DNA of 64,000 bases from Halodurantibacterium flavum (GCF_042681825.1 NZ_JBHUGH010000011.1:1-64000), one strand, 5' to 3'; numbered from the stretch's first letter, positions 26,596 to 35,529 are shown. Translations and numbers: made by a program. The notes: a model not told the origin generated them from the letters alone.

Positions 26596-28058
26596 TGGGG
26601 CGGCTTCTGATGGCGCCGCTCTGGACATCGGATGACGCGGCGCGGGCGATGGGCGGCGAGGTGCGCGGCAGCTTCGACATCACCGGGCTTTCGATCGACA
26701 CGCGCAGCCTGAAACCGGGCGATCTGTTCGTCGCGCTGACGGCGGCGCGCGACGGCCATGACTTCGTCGCGCAGGCGTTGGAAAAGGGCGCCGCCGGGGC
26801 GCTGGTTTCGCGCGTGCCGCCGGGGGTGGCGCCGGATGCGCCCTTGATCGTCGTGCCGGATGTTCTGCCCGCGCTCTGCGATCTGGCGCGGGCCGCCCGT
26901 GCCCGGACAAGGGCGCGGATCGTGGGCGTCACCGGCTCGGTCGGCAAGACATCGACCAAAGAGATGCTGCGCACGATGCTTGCGTCGCAGGGGCAGGTCC
27001 ATGCCGCCGAGGCGAGCTTCAACAATCACTGGGGCGTTCCCCTGACGCTTGCCCGGATGCCGGCAGATGCGGATTTCGCCGTGATCGAGATCGGGATGAG
27101 CAATCCGGGCGAGATTTCACCGCTTGCCCGGCTCGCGCGGCCGCATGTCGCGATGATCACCACGGTTGCACCGGCGCATCTTGCCGCCTTTGGCAGCCTT
27201 GAGGGGATCGCGCATGAGAAGGCCGCGATCCTTGACGGGTTGGAGCCGGGCGGCACGGCTGTCTTGCCCGCCGATCTGGGCGTGACGCCGATCCTGACGG
27301 CAAAGGCGGCAGAGGTCGGGGCACAGGTCGTGCTTTTCGGCACTGGCGCTGCCGCGGATCTGCGGATGATCAGCGCGACTGCGGCGCAGGATACGCTCGT
27401 CGTTCGGGCCGAGGTGATGGGTGAGCCGCTTCTCTACAAGGTTCTCGCCGCAGGGCGCCACTTTGCCATGAACGCGCTCGGCTGCCTCGGGGTGGCCGGC
27501 GCGCTGGGGGTGGACCGGACGCTGGCCGCGCTCGACATCGGGCTCTGGAGACCGCCGGGCGGGCGCGGGTCGCGCGAAACCATCGTGCTCGATCTTGTCG
27601 AGGACGATTTGCGGTTCGAGCTGATCGACGACGCTTTCAACGCCAATCCGGCCTCGCTTGCGGCGGCGCTCGAGGTGCTTGCGGCGGCGAAACCTGCCGA
27701 CGGGATCGGCCGCGTCTCGGGCGGACGTCGCATCGCGGTCCTGGGCGACATGCTGGAGCTTGGCGCCGACGAGGCCGTCCTCCACGCCGAAATCGCCAAT
27801 TGGAAAGATCTGCGGGCGGTGGACCGTGTGCATTGCGTCGGCCCGCGGATGCGCCACCTGTGGCAGGCGCTGCCTGCCCGCAAACGCGGCGAATGGGCCG
27901 AACGGGCCGAAGACATGGCCGCCCGTGCGCGGCATCTGGTCGATGCCGGCGATATCGTGCTGGTCAAGGGGTCCAAGGGAAGCAAGGTCAGCCTGGTTGT
28001 TGACGCGCTGCGGAAATTGGGCCAAGCGGACGCGGAACAGAACCGGGGGACGGCCTAG
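26595..28058 (+). CDS. murF: UDP-MurNAc-tripeptide:D-Ala-D-Ala ligase MurF
   Basis: A 487-residue Mur ligase completing the UDP-MurNAc pentapeptide. P-loop GSVGKTSTKEM (about 115-125), the substrate-contact segment FNNHWGVPLTLARM, and IDDAFNANPASL in the C-terminal half are typical. ATG at 26595 has GGAGG six bases upstream; ATG at 26610 is possible because the sequence GGCTTCTGATGG is directly repeated across the two candidate starts. Confidence 0.95.
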   Translation: MGRLLMAPLWTSDDAARAMGGEVRGSFDITGLSIDTRSLKPGDLFVALTAARDGHDFVAQALEKGAAGALVSRVPPGVAPDAPLIVVPDVLPALCDLARAARARTRARIVGVTGSVGKTSTKEMLRTMLASQGQVHAAEASFNNHWGVPLTLARMPADADFAVIEIGMSNPGEISPLARLARPHVAMITTVAPAHLAAFGSLEGIAHEKAAILDGLEPGGTAVLPADLGVTPILTAKAAEVGAQVVLFGTGAAADLRMISATAAQDTLVVRAEVMGEPLLYKVLAAGRHFAMNALGCLGVAGALGVDRTLAALDIGLWRPPGGRGSRETIVLDLVEDDLRFELIDDAFNANPASLAAALEVLAAAKPADGIGRVSGGRRIAVLGDMLELGADEAVLHAEIANWKDLRAVDRVHCVGPRMRHLWQALPARKRGEWAERAEDMAARARHLVDAGDIVLVKGSKGSKVSLVVDALRKLGQADAEQNRGTA

Positions 28059-28060
28059 GA

Positions 28061-29140
28061 ATGCTATATTGGTTGACGGAGTTCGGTGATGGCGGGATGT
28101 TCAACCTCTTCCGCTACATCACCTTCCGTGCGGGCGCTGCCTTTTTCACGGCGCTGCTGTTCGGGTTCATTTTCGGCCGCCCCCTGATCGACCTGTTGCG
28201 CCGCAGCCAGCGGAACGGGCAGCCGATCCGGGACGACGGCCCGCAAAGCCATCTGTCGAAGGCCGGCACACCGACGATGGGGGGCGTGCTGATCCTCGGC
28301 GCGGTGCTGACCTCGACCCTGCTCTGGGCGCGGCTCGACAACCCCTATATCTGGATCGTTCTTCTGGTGACGTTCAGCTTCGGCATGATCGGCTTTGCCG
28401 ACGACTATGCCAAGGTGAGCAAGAACAACACGCGCGGCGTGCCGGGCCGGGTCCGGATGGGCCTCGGTCTTGCGATTGCCGCCTGTGCGGGCATTGCCGC
28501 CGCGGCCTTTCATCCGCCGGAGCTGACGAACCAGCTTGCGTTTCCGGTGTTCAAGACGGTCCTCCTCAACCTCGGGATATTCTTTGTTCCGTTCTCGATG
28601 CTGGTGATCGTGGGGGCGGCCAACGCGGTGAACCTGACTGACGGGCTGGACGGGCTGGCGATCATGCCGGTGATGATCGCGGCCGGGGCGCTTGGCGTCA
28701 TCGCCTATGCCGTCGGGCGGGCGGATTTCACGCAGTATCTGGACGTGCATTACGTTCCGGGCACGGGCGAAATCCTGATCTTTACCGCGGGGCTGATCGG
28801 CGGCGGGCTCGGGTTCCTCTGGTATAATGCGCCACCGGCGGCGGTCTTCATGGGCGACACCGGCAGCCTCGCGCTTGGCGGCGCCCTGGGGGCCATCGCG
28901 GTCTGCACCAAGCATGAGATCGTGCTTGCCATCGTGGGCGGCCTTTTCGTGGTCGAGGCGCTGAGCGTCATCATCCAGGTGCTTTACTTCAAGCGCACCG
29001 GCAAGCGGGTCTTCCTGATGGCGCCGATCCATCATCACTTCGAAAAAAAAGGCTGGGCCGAGCCGCAGATCGTGATCCGCTTCTGGATCATCTCGCTGAT
29101 CCTCGCGCTGATCGGACTTGCGACGCTGAAGGTGCGGTGA
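28061..29140 (+). CDS. mraY: Phospho-MurNAc-pentapeptide-transferase MraY
   Basis: A 359-residue, ten-helix inner-membrane enzyme that attaches phospho-MurNAc-pentapeptide to undecaprenyl phosphate (lipid I). The conserved opening MLYWLTEF, the cytoplasmic FADDYAKV with paired Asp, NLTDGLDGLA and APIHHHFE are all present. Two bases separate it from murF. Confidence 0.97.
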   Translation: MLYWLTEFGDGGMFNLFRYITFRAGAAFFTALLFGFIFGRPLIDLLRRSQRNGQPIRDDGPQSHLSKAGTPTMGGVLILGAVLTSTLLWARLDNPYIWIVLLVTFSFGMIGFADDYAKVSKNNTRGVPGRVRMGLGLAIAACAGIAAAAFHPPELTNQLAFPVFKTVLLNLGIFFVPFSMLVIVGAANAVNLTDGLDGLAIMPVMIAAGALGVIAYAVGRADFTQYLDVHYVPGTGEILIFTAGLIGGGLGFLWYNAPPAAVFMGDTGSLALGGALGAIAVCTKHEIVLAIVGGLFVVEALSVIIQVLYFKRTGKRVFLMAPIHHHFEKKGWAEPQIVIRFWIISLILALIGLATLKVR

Positions 29141-29193
29141 GCCTTGCGGCGAGGCCGGCCCGCGTGCAGGCTCGATATCATGGGTGAAGCTTT

Positions 29194-30591
29194 ATGATTC
29201 CCGTTCGTGGATATGAAGGGCGCCGGGTTGCGGTGCTGGGCCTTGGACGCTCCGGGCTTGCCACGGCGCATGCCCTGCGCGCAGGCGGGGCGGAACCGCT
29301 TGTCTGGGACGACAGCCCCGAGGCGCGCGACAAGGCGGTGGCCGCCGGGTTCGCGCCGCATGACCTGACGCGGGAACAGGCGTTTGACGGCGTGGCCTCG
29401 CTGATCGTGAGCCCGGGCATCCCGCATCTTTACCCGAGCCCCAATCCGATCATTGCCCGCGCAATGGCCGCCGGCGTGCCGGTGGACAATGATATCGGGC
29501 TCTTTTTCCGGTCCTGGGGGGCCCGCGGCTGGGAATCGATGGACCAGACGCCGCGCGTCGTTGCCGTCACAGGCTCGAACGGGAAATCCACGACGACCGC
29601 CCTGATCCACCACATCCTCTCCGTCTCGGGCCGTCCGTCGCAGATGGCAGGCAATATCGGGCGTGGGGTTCTGGACATCGAGCCCGCGCAGGACGGTGAG
29701 GTCGTGGTGCTGGAGCTTTCCAGCTATCAGACCGAACTCGCCCGGGCGCTGACGCCGGATATCGCGGTCTTTACCAACCTGTCGCCGGATCACCTCGATC
29801 GCCATGGCGGCATGGGGGGCTATTTTGCGGCCAAGCGGCGCTTGTTCTCCGAAGGTGGGCCGGATCGGGCGGTGATCGGGGTCGATGAGGTCGAGGGACG
29901 CTTTCTGGCGAACCAGATGGCCGAGGCGCCCGAGGACGACCGCCTGATCCGCATCTCCTCGGGGCAAAAGCTGGAAGGCGCCGGCTGGTCGGTCTTTGCG
30001 CGCAAAGGCTTTCTGGCGGAATGGCGCAAGGGGCGGCAGGTGGCATCCGTCGATCTGCGGGGCATCCGGGGCCTGCCGGGTGCGCATAACCATCAGAACG
30101 CCTGCGCGGCCTACGCTGCGGCGCGGGCGCTCGGGCTTGCGCCGCGCGTCATCGAAGAGGCCTTTCATTCATTCGAGGGATTGCCGCACCGGACCCAGAT
30201 CGTGGGGGAACGGAACGGCGTCACATTCGTCAACGACAGCAAGGCGACGAATGTCGACAGCGCCGCCAAGGCACTTCAGGCTTTCCCTCGCATCCGCTGG
30301 ATCGCGGGCGGGCTTGGCAAGGATGGCGGCATCGCGGCTCTTGCCGGTTATCTGGCCCCCGTGGTCAAGGCATATCTGATCGGCCATTCCGCCCGGGAAT
30401 TTGCGCTTCAGATCGGCACCACCCCGCATGAGGTATGCGAGACGATGGAACGCGCCGTCGAAAGCGCCATGGCCGAGGCCGAGCCGGGCGAGGTGGTTCT
30501 TCTGGCCCCGGCTGCGGCGAGCTTTGATCAATACCCGAACTTCGAGAAGCGCGGCGAACATTTCACCGCGCTGGTTCAGTCCCGGCTCTGA
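29194..30591 (+). CDS. murD: UDP-MurNAc-L-Ala:D-glutamate ligase MurD
   Basis: A 465-residue Mur ligase adding D-Glu. An N-terminal uridine-binding fold (VAVLGLGRSGLATA) precedes P-loop TGSNGKSTTTAL (about 126-137) and a C-terminal ligase domain with NDSKATN. It follows mraY by 53 bases. It is the last dcw gene here: its 3' end overlaps a convergent DUF442 gene by 16 bases, so the usual ftsW-murG-murC continuation is broken. Confidence 0.96.
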   Translation: MIPVRGYEGRRVAVLGLGRSGLATAHALRAGGAEPLVWDDSPEARDKAVAAGFAPHDLTREQAFDGVASLIVSPGIPHLYPSPNPIIARAMAAGVPVDNDIGLFFRSWGARGWESMDQTPRVVAVTGSNGKSTTTALIHHILSVSGRPSQMAGNIGRGVLDIEPAQDGEVVVLELSSYQTELARALTPDIAVFTNLSPDHLDRHGGMGGYFAAKRRLFSEGGPDRAVIGVDEVEGRFLANQMAEAPEDDRLIRISSGQKLEGAGWSVFARKGFLAEWRKGRQVASVDLRGIRGLPGAHNHQNACAAYAAARALGLAPRVIEEAFHSFEGLPHRTQIVGERNGVTFVNDSKATNVDSAAKALQAFPRIRWIAGGLGKDGGIAALAGYLAPVVKAYLIGHSAREFALQIGTTPHEVCETMERAVESAMAEAEPGEVVLLAPAAASFDQYPNFEKRGEHFTALVQSRL

Positions 30592-31025
30592 CCGTTCTTT
30601 TTCTGCGCGGCCAGCGCCTCGATCTGCGGGCGCAGGTGTTCCAGTTGATAGCCATGCCGTGCGGGTAAGCCTATAAGGTCATCGGTCGGCTGATCGCCCG
30701 CCTGCGACAGGGCCCAGACGGTGGATGACCGGTTGCCCGACGCGCAATAGGCCAGGATGGGGCCATCCGCCGCCGCAATCGCCTCGCCCTGGGCGATTAC
30801 GTTCTCCATCGTAAGCGCACCGCTGATCACGGGATTTTCCACAAACTTGAGGCCCGCCGCCTCGGCCGCCGCGCGGATCTCGCTCGCGTGATGATCGGGC
30901 GCGACCTCGGCATCCGGACGGTTGCTGATGATCGTGGTATAGCCCGCGTCCCGGATCGCCGCGACATCCTCCGCCGCGATCTGTGGCGAGACGGCGTAAC
31001 CGGGGGTAAGGGGGCGTATCTGCAT
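30576..31025 (-). CDS. DUF442/TIGR01244-family phosphatase-like or sulfurtransferase-like protein
   Basis: A 149-residue protein of the dual-specificity-phosphatase-like fold, with the P-loop CASGNRS (Cys-x5-Arg, about residues 94-100) in AYCASGNRSSTVWAL. Relatives are found alone or fused to persulfide dioxygenases and metallo-beta-lactamase-like hydrolases and have been linked to sulfide oxidation. ATG at 31025 follows an AAGGAA site. Its tail overlaps the murD tail, convergently. Substrate unknown. Confidence 0.78.
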   Translation of the reverse strand: MQIRPLTPGYAVSPQIAAEDVAAIRDAGYTTIISNRPDAEVAPDHHASEIRAAAEAAGLKFVENPVISGALTMENVIAQGEAIAAADGPILAYCASGNRSSTVWALSQAGDQPTDDLIGLPARHGYQLEHLRPQIEALAAQKKNGQSRD

Positions 31026-31275
31026 CGGCGCGTTCCTTTTTTGCTCGGGTCTGGCTTGTGGGCGAGGCTTTGTCGCAGGTTATCCGCCAGCGGGCAGAGA
31101 AGAAAGTGCTGCCGCACGCCGCGATCTGCATAAAAACATGACTGCGCCGGATCGGCGGGCCAACAGCGCCTGCCTTTCTGCGACATTTTATTCAACCTTG
31201 ACCTGTATCAATTCCGGAAACGGGGGAATCAGCGTATGCTTGGTCATTACAGAAGACATGCTTGGAAGAACCCCG

Positions 31276-31596
31276 ATGGCCACGCCGCTTGAACGCCGCA
31301 GGGCACAGCTTGAACAGCGTCTGCAAGAGCTGGGTCTGCGACTGGAACGCATCGAAGAAGAGCTCGACAGTCACGACAGCCGTGACTGGCCCGAACTGGC
31401 GACCGAGCGCGAACCCGATGAGGTGCTGGAACAGATGGGAAGCGCCGGATTGCGTGAGATGCGGATGATCGAGGCGGCGTTGCAGCGGATCGAGGCCGGC
31501 GATTACGGCCGTTGCCAGCGCTGCGGTGCCGCCATCGCCGAAGAACGACTGGACCTGCTGCCTTTTACGCCGTTCTGCCAGCGTTGCGCGTCCTGA
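31276..31596 (+). CDS. DksA/TraR-type C4 zinc-finger protein
   Basis: A 106-residue protein: an N-terminal helical hairpin (about 3-65) and a C4 zinc finger CQRC...CQRC at the C-terminus. DksA-like proteins reach into the RNA polymerase secondary channel; this short form lacks much of the coiled coil and may be a TraR-like or YbiI-like member. ATG at 31276 has GGAAG eight bases upstream; ATG at 31258 would add six residues. Monocistronic or followed by the next small gene. Confidence 0.8.
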   Translation: MATPLERRRAQLEQRLQELGLRLERIEEELDSHDSRDWPELATEREPDEVLEQMGSAGLREMRMIEAALQRIEAGDYGRCQRCGAAIAEERLDLLPFTPFCQRCAS

Positions 31597-31643
31597 TGCG
31601 GCAGCCCGGTTGACGATGTAATTTTGAACGAGAGGAGGAGACG

Positions 31644-31850
31644 ATGCTTCACACCCCCAAGCGCATGGCCGATCTGGCTGAACAGATCGCGACCCGCGCC
31701 GAAACGCTCGCCCCCCAGGATGAAAAGCTGCGCGCCCTGCTGAGCGAAATGCAGGAACTTGCCCGCGTGCTGCCGCCGGAAACCAGGGAGCGGGCCGGTG
31801 CCGAAGACGACTGCGAATATGAGGCGATGTTCAACAACATGCCGATCTGA
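31644..31850 (+). CDS. Small conserved-looking hypothetical protein, 68 residues
   Basis: A strong AGGAGG site five bases upstream of the ATG and gene-like composition support translation. The acidic, helical sequence (residues 1-50) ends with DDCEYEAMFNNMPI. No signal peptide or membrane helix. It lies 48 bases after the zinc-finger gene on the same strand. I recognise no family. Confidence 0.65.
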   Translation: MLHTPKRMADLAEQIATRAETLAPQDEKLRALLSEMQELARVLPPETRERAGAEDDCEYEAMFNNMPI

Positions 31851-31941
31851 GCGGGGCAGGGGCTGGTGCCGCGCTTCAGCCGCCGCCGATGCGGGGGCGT
31901 AATGCGGTGCGGTTGTTGCTATGCATTCGCCTCGTCTGACC

Positions 31942-32157
31942 TCAGCCGAGGATTATGCCCGTGACGACCAGTGCCAGCCCCAGCGCGGAAAGGCCAAGGG
32001 ACGATATGTTGATGATGACCGCACGCTGAAGCCGCGCGCGCTGCTCTTCCTCGCTCAGGGCGGCGCGGCGCAGGCGCAGCGCGATGGTTACGCACCAGCC
32101 GATCCCCGCGATACCCGCCACGGTCATTGCGGCCCCGATCCAGACAAGCCAGTCCAT
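31942..32157 (-). CDS. Small two-helix membrane protein
   Basis: A 71-residue protein with two transmembrane helices (about 4-26 and 47-70) separated by a charged cytoplasmic segment LRRAALSEEEQRARLQRA. The second of two adjacent ATG codons (32157) is chosen because AGGAGG lies four bases before it. Divergent from gapR. Function unknown. Confidence 0.7.
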   Translation of the reverse strand: MDWLVWIGAAMTVAGIAGIGWCVTIALRLRRAALSEEEQRARLQRAVIINISSLGLSALGLALVVTGIILG

Positions 32158-32290
32158 CATCCCTCCTTGTGATCCTTTCGCCTGCCCTAGCCCAGCGGGG
32201 ACGGGGCGGCAAGTGGCTCCACCCTGAAGCGCGGCCCCTTGAAGCGCGGCGGCACGGCCGCTAGGAAGCACAAAACTTCAGGAGAGAGCG

Positions 32291-32551
32291 ATGAGCGATG
32301 TGATCAGCGACGAGACCTATAACGTCACCGCAGAAGAGCTGCGTCAGTTCATCGAGCGCTACGAACATCTGGAAGCCGAGAAGAAGGACATCACCGAGCA
32401 GCAGAAAGAGGTGATGGCCGAGGCCAAGGGGCGCGGCTATGACACCAAGGTGCTGCGCAAGATCGTCGCCCTGCGCAAGCGTCAGCCCGACGACATCGCC
32501 GAGGAAGAGGCGGTGCTGGAAATGTACAAGGCCGCGCTTGGCATGAGCTGA
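32291..32551 (+). CDS. gapR: GapR-family (DUF2312) nucleoid-associated protein
   Basis: An 86-residue all-helical protein matching DUF2312: VTAEELRQFIERYEHLEAEKKDI, then EVMAEAKGRGYDTKVLRKIVALRK. In Caulobacter GapR encircles overtwisted DNA and aids replication and transcription. Length and pattern fit closely. GGAGAG site before the ATG. This family is essentially alphaproteobacterial and supports the taxonomic call. Confidence 0.9.
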   Translation: MSDVISDETYNVTAEELRQFIERYEHLEAEKKDITEQQKEVMAEAKGRGYDTKVLRKIVALRKRQPDDIAEEEAVLEMYKAALGMS

Positions 32552-32578
32552 GCGCGCGACCGCATCAGGGGCGCGGGG

Positions 32579-33448
32579 TCAGGGGCGCAGCACCCGTACC
32601 CCGGGCATCCGCGCCATCGCCTCGACATCGGCATCGTAGATCGCGTCGAGCTGGTCGATATAGTCCTGGGTCCAGTCCGGCATGTCGATTTCCATGTCGA
32701 GCGCGTCGGCCTGACCGAATTTTTCCAGATGTGCGGCGATGATCCGGTGGCGGTCGGCAGGCGCCATGCCCGGTGCGATGGCCTGTCGCAGGCTGCGCAT
32801 TCCCCGCTTGTTTATCAGCGTTTCGACGAGGTCGAATGCCCCTGCCAGCTCCAGGCTATCGTCGATGCCTGCCATGTCGCGCATCACCGTTTCCCAGATC
32901 ACAGGCGCGTCTTCGTCACACCAGACCGTCACGGTCGCATCCGGGCAGGCCTCGCGGATCGAAGCGACCGTATTCGACCAGCGCAGCGTCGCGGGATCAA
33001 GGAGCAACGCGGCCCCGGTCTGTTTCGGCGCGTTGCCCTTGCTGATCAGCGTCTGCAGAAAGGTCGCCGGACTGCGCATGGAGAGATAAAAGGCCGTGGG
33101 CGCGTCAGGGAAAAGCTGACGCAGGCCGCTCGTCTTCTCGCCGGCGCGGGCATAGATCTGGTTCTGCGCCAACGCCCAGTTCGGCTGGCCGAGGAAATTC
33201 TCGTTGCAAAAGATGATGCGGTCCGGGCTGTCCTCATCCATCACGTTTTCCAGCAGGAAGGCCTGCGTCTCGGCCGAGGCCGGCGCCCCGCCGAGCGTTT
33301 CCAGCGCCTCGCGCAGCACATGCCTGAACCGGGCCGGACCGGCGACGACCGTCCCCGCCTTCGAAAGCGGCCCCCGATCGCGCAGAAGGGATCGGCAAAG
33401 GCGCTCTGACTCGGTGCAATGGGCGCCGAGGTGATAGATGATCTGCAT
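32579..33448 (-). CDS. Hypothetical protein with degenerate sulfotransferase-like N-terminus
   Basis: A 289-residue cytosolic protein. The opening IIYHLGAHCTESERLCRSLLRDR resembles the PAPS-binding start of sulfotransferases (HIGAHKTGTT...), but the Lys and Thr residues that bind the phosphosulfate are replaced, so catalysis looks doubtful. Later SMRSPATFLQTLI is also sulfotransferase-like. No signal peptide. It diverges from an ABC permease gene across a short region with a palindrome. Function unknown. Confidence 0.6.
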   Translation of the reverse strand: MQIIYHLGAHCTESERLCRSLLRDRGPLSKAGTVVAGPARFRHVLREALETLGGAPASAETQAFLLENVMDEDSPDRIIFCNENFLGQPNWALAQNQIYARAGEKTSGLRQLFPDAPTAFYLSMRSPATFLQTLISKGNAPKQTGAALLLDPATLRWSNTVASIREACPDATVTVWCDEDAPVIWETVMRDMAGIDDSLELAGAFDLVETLINKRGMRSLRQAIAPGMAPADRHRIIAAHLEKFGQADALDMEIDMPDWTQDYIDQLDAIYDADVEAMARMPGVRVLRP

Positions 33449-33499
33449 CGTGAACCGCTTTCCGGACTTCCTTTGCGCCGGTTATACCTGCATTTCTGG

Positions 33500-33520
33500 A
33501 CAGGAAAACGCCTTTCCTGT
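33500..33520. promoter_or_regulatory. Perfect dyad in the divergent region before the ABC permease
   Basis: ACAGGAAA (33500-33507) and TTTCCTGT (33513-33520) form an eight-base perfect inverted repeat with a five-base centre, 13 bases before the permease ATG. Candidate operator or small leader hairpin; for an iron-type transporter a metal-responsive repressor is possible but not shown. Confidence 0.45.
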
Positions 33521-33532
33521 AACCGGGGCGCC

Positions 33533-35206
33533 ATGCAAGCGCAGGATCCGTCACAAACTTCGTTGCTGCGACCCGGTTCAGGAGGCGCGCGCGGCGTCTT
33601 CAACCTGTGGTCCCTCGGTGCGATTCTGATCGCGCTGCTTGTTCTGGCGCCCATCGCGACGGTGATCTGGCTTGCGTTCAACCCGGTCGAGAATATCTGG
33701 CCGCATCTGACGCGCACGACGCTGCCGCGCTATCTGTCGAACACGCTGATCCTGATGCTGGGGGTGGGTGCTGTCACGGCGGCGGTCGGTGCGACGACAG
33801 CCTGGCTTGTGTGCATGTACCGCTTTCCGGGCGCGCGTGTGCTGGAATATGCGCTTTTGCTGCCGCTGGCGGTGCCGGCCTATGTCGGGGCCTATGCGCT
33901 TGTTGATCTGCTGGAATATTCGGGTCCGGTGCAGGTCGCGCTGCGAGAGGCCTTTGGCTGGGCATCGGCGCGGGACTACTGGTTTCCGCGCATCAGAAGC
34001 CGCGGCTTTGCCATTCTGGTCCTTTCCGCAGCGCTTTATCCTTATGTCTATCTTCTGGCCCGGGCCGCGTTCCGCGAACAGTCCGGCGCGTCCTATGAGG
34101 TTGCGCGCGCCCTTGGCAGCGGCGGCCTGAGGCTCTTTTTCCGGGTGGGGCTGCCGCTTGCGCGGCCGGCCATCGCGGTCGGCGTGGCGCTGGCGATGAT
34201 GGAAACCGTGAACGATTACGGCGTGGTCAGCTACTTTGCGGTCCAGACGCTGACCACGGGCATCTTTACCGTCTGGCTCTCTGCCGGCAATCCGGGGGGG
34301 GCCGCGCAACTTGCCACCGTCATCCTGGGGCTCATCCTGCTGCTTGTCGCGCTGGAACGGCTGAGCCGCCGTCGCCAACGCTATTTCCAGAGCGCGCGGC
34401 ACAGCCGCCCCATCGAAAAGCGCCGTCTGAGCGGCGTTGCGGGTCTGGGTGCAATGTTCGCCTGCGCGGTTCCGGTGGCGTTGGGGTTTGTGGTGCCGCT
34501 GGGGGTCATCCTCTGGCACGCGCTGCAACGCCCCGATCTGTGGCTTGCGCCCGGATTGCTGCGGGCGCTGCGGCACACGCTGGTTGCAGGCGGTGCGGCG
34601 GCCTTTCTGGCAGTGCTGGCGGCGCTGTTCCTTGTCTACGGCGTGCGGCTGACGGGGCGCAGCCTGCCGAGGCTTCTGTTGCCCTTTACCACCATCGGCT
34701 ATGCCGCGCCCGGGGCGGTGCTGGCCGTGGGGTTGCTGATCCCGCTGGCGGCAATGGATCATCGCCTTGCCGACGGGATCGCCGCGCTGACCGGGAACGA
34801 TCCCGGGCTCATCCTGACCGGCACGGCCTTTGCGGTCGTGCTGGCCTATGTGATCCGCTTTTTCGCGATCGCGCAGGGTGCGGTCGATGCCGCATTCGGC
34901 CGGGTCTCGCCCAGCCTGCCGATGGCCGCCCATTCGCTGGGACGCGGGCGGACAGGGGTTCTGACGGCGGTCTACCTGCCCTTGATGCGGGGGACGGTGG
35001 GCACGGCGCTGCTGCTGGTCTTTGTGGATTGCGTCAAGGAACTGCCCGCGACGCTGCTGCTGCGCCCGTTCAACTACAACACATTGGCGACGCTTGTGCA
35101 TGAAAAGGCCAGTACCGAGGCCCTGACCGAAGCCGCGCCTGCGGCGGTTCTCATCGTCCTGGTGGCTTCGGCCGCGGTGGCGCTGCTTGCACGCGCCAAT
35201 CGCTGA
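33533..35206 (+). CDS. Iron(III)-type ABC transporter permease (FbpB/SfuB-like, fused double unit)
   Basis: A 557-residue inner-membrane protein with two tandem permease halves of about six helices each, the layout of FbpB/SfuB/ThiP-like permeases that import Fe3+ or thiamine. Each half has an EAA-like loop: YEVARALGSGGLRLFFRVGLPLARP (about 195-220) and PMAAHSLGRGRTGVLTAVYLPLMRG (near 465-490). The periplasmic binding protein and ATPase expected with it are not in the neighbouring genes. ATG at 33533 has only a weak ribosome-binding site. Substrate inferred. Confidence 0.82.
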   Translation: MQAQDPSQTSLLRPGSGGARGVFNLWSLGAILIALLVLAPIATVIWLAFNPVENIWPHLTRTTLPRYLSNTLILMLGVGAVTAAVGATTAWLVCMYRFPGARVLEYALLLPLAVPAYVGAYALVDLLEYSGPVQVALREAFGWASARDYWFPRIRSRGFAILVLSAALYPYVYLLARAAFREQSGASYEVARALGSGGLRLFFRVGLPLARPAIAVGVALAMMETVNDYGVVSYFAVQTLTTGIFTVWLSAGNPGGAAQLATVILGLILLLVALERLSRRRQRYFQSARHSRPIEKRRLSGVAGLGAMFACAVPVALGFVVPLGVILWHALQRPDLWLAPGLLRALRHTLVAGGAAAFLAVLAALFLVYGVRLTGRSLPRLLLPFTTIGYAAPGAVLAVGLLIPLAAMDHRLADGIAALTGNDPGLILTGTAFAVVLAYVIRFFAIAQGAVDAAFGRVSPSLPMAAHSLGRGRTGVLTAVYLPLMRGTVGTALLLVFVDCVKELPATLLLRPFNYNTLATLVHEKASTEALTEAAPAAVLIVLVASAAVALLARANR

Positions 35207-35248
35207 AAGACTTGCACCCGCCCCGCCCCGCTTGTATCTGAGGCGCGT

Positions 35249-35324
35249 GCCCCTATAGCTCAGCTGGTAGAGCGTCTGATTTGTAATCAGAGGGTCGGCG
35301 GTTCAAGTCCGTCTGGGGGCACCA
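35249..35324 (+). tRNA. tRNA-Thr (anticodon TGT)
   Basis: Cloverleaf with acceptor GCCCCTA/TGGGGGC (one G-T pair), D-arm AGCTCAGCTGGTAGAGC, anticodon stem TCTGA/TCAGA with loop TTTGTAA, T-arm GGTTCAAGTCC, discriminator A and encoded CCA. Confidence 0.97.
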
Positions 35325-35361
35325 TCTTGATCGGAAGAAATCGACCTGCTGAAGGCGCTCC

Positions 35362-35529
35362 CTAACCCGCTTTCCTCAGCCGCTCTGCTGCGCAATCGGC
35401 AAGGTCATTTTCGGCAGCGGTGCCGGGCTTGAACTCGGGCCGGGGCGCATCCTTGGCTTGGGTGGAAACAGGATTGCGCAACACGCTGACCTGATGCGCC
35501 GTGAGGTTCTGGAACGAGGGAAGGGCCAT
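35362..35529 (-). CDS. Small hypothetical protein, 55 residues
   Basis: On the minus strand an ATG at 35529, with GGAG eight bases upstream, opens a frame reading MALPSFQNLTAHQVSVLRNP and ending DCAAERLRKAG before TAG. Codon use is GC3-rich as in neighbouring genes, unlike the overlapping alternative frame. No family is recognised; the protein is soluble and has a single Cys. It lies downstream of tRNA-Thr in the opposite direction. Confidence 0.55.
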   Translation of the reverse strand: MALPSFQNLTAHQVSVLRNPVSTQAKDAPRPEFKPGTAAENDLADCAAERLRKAG

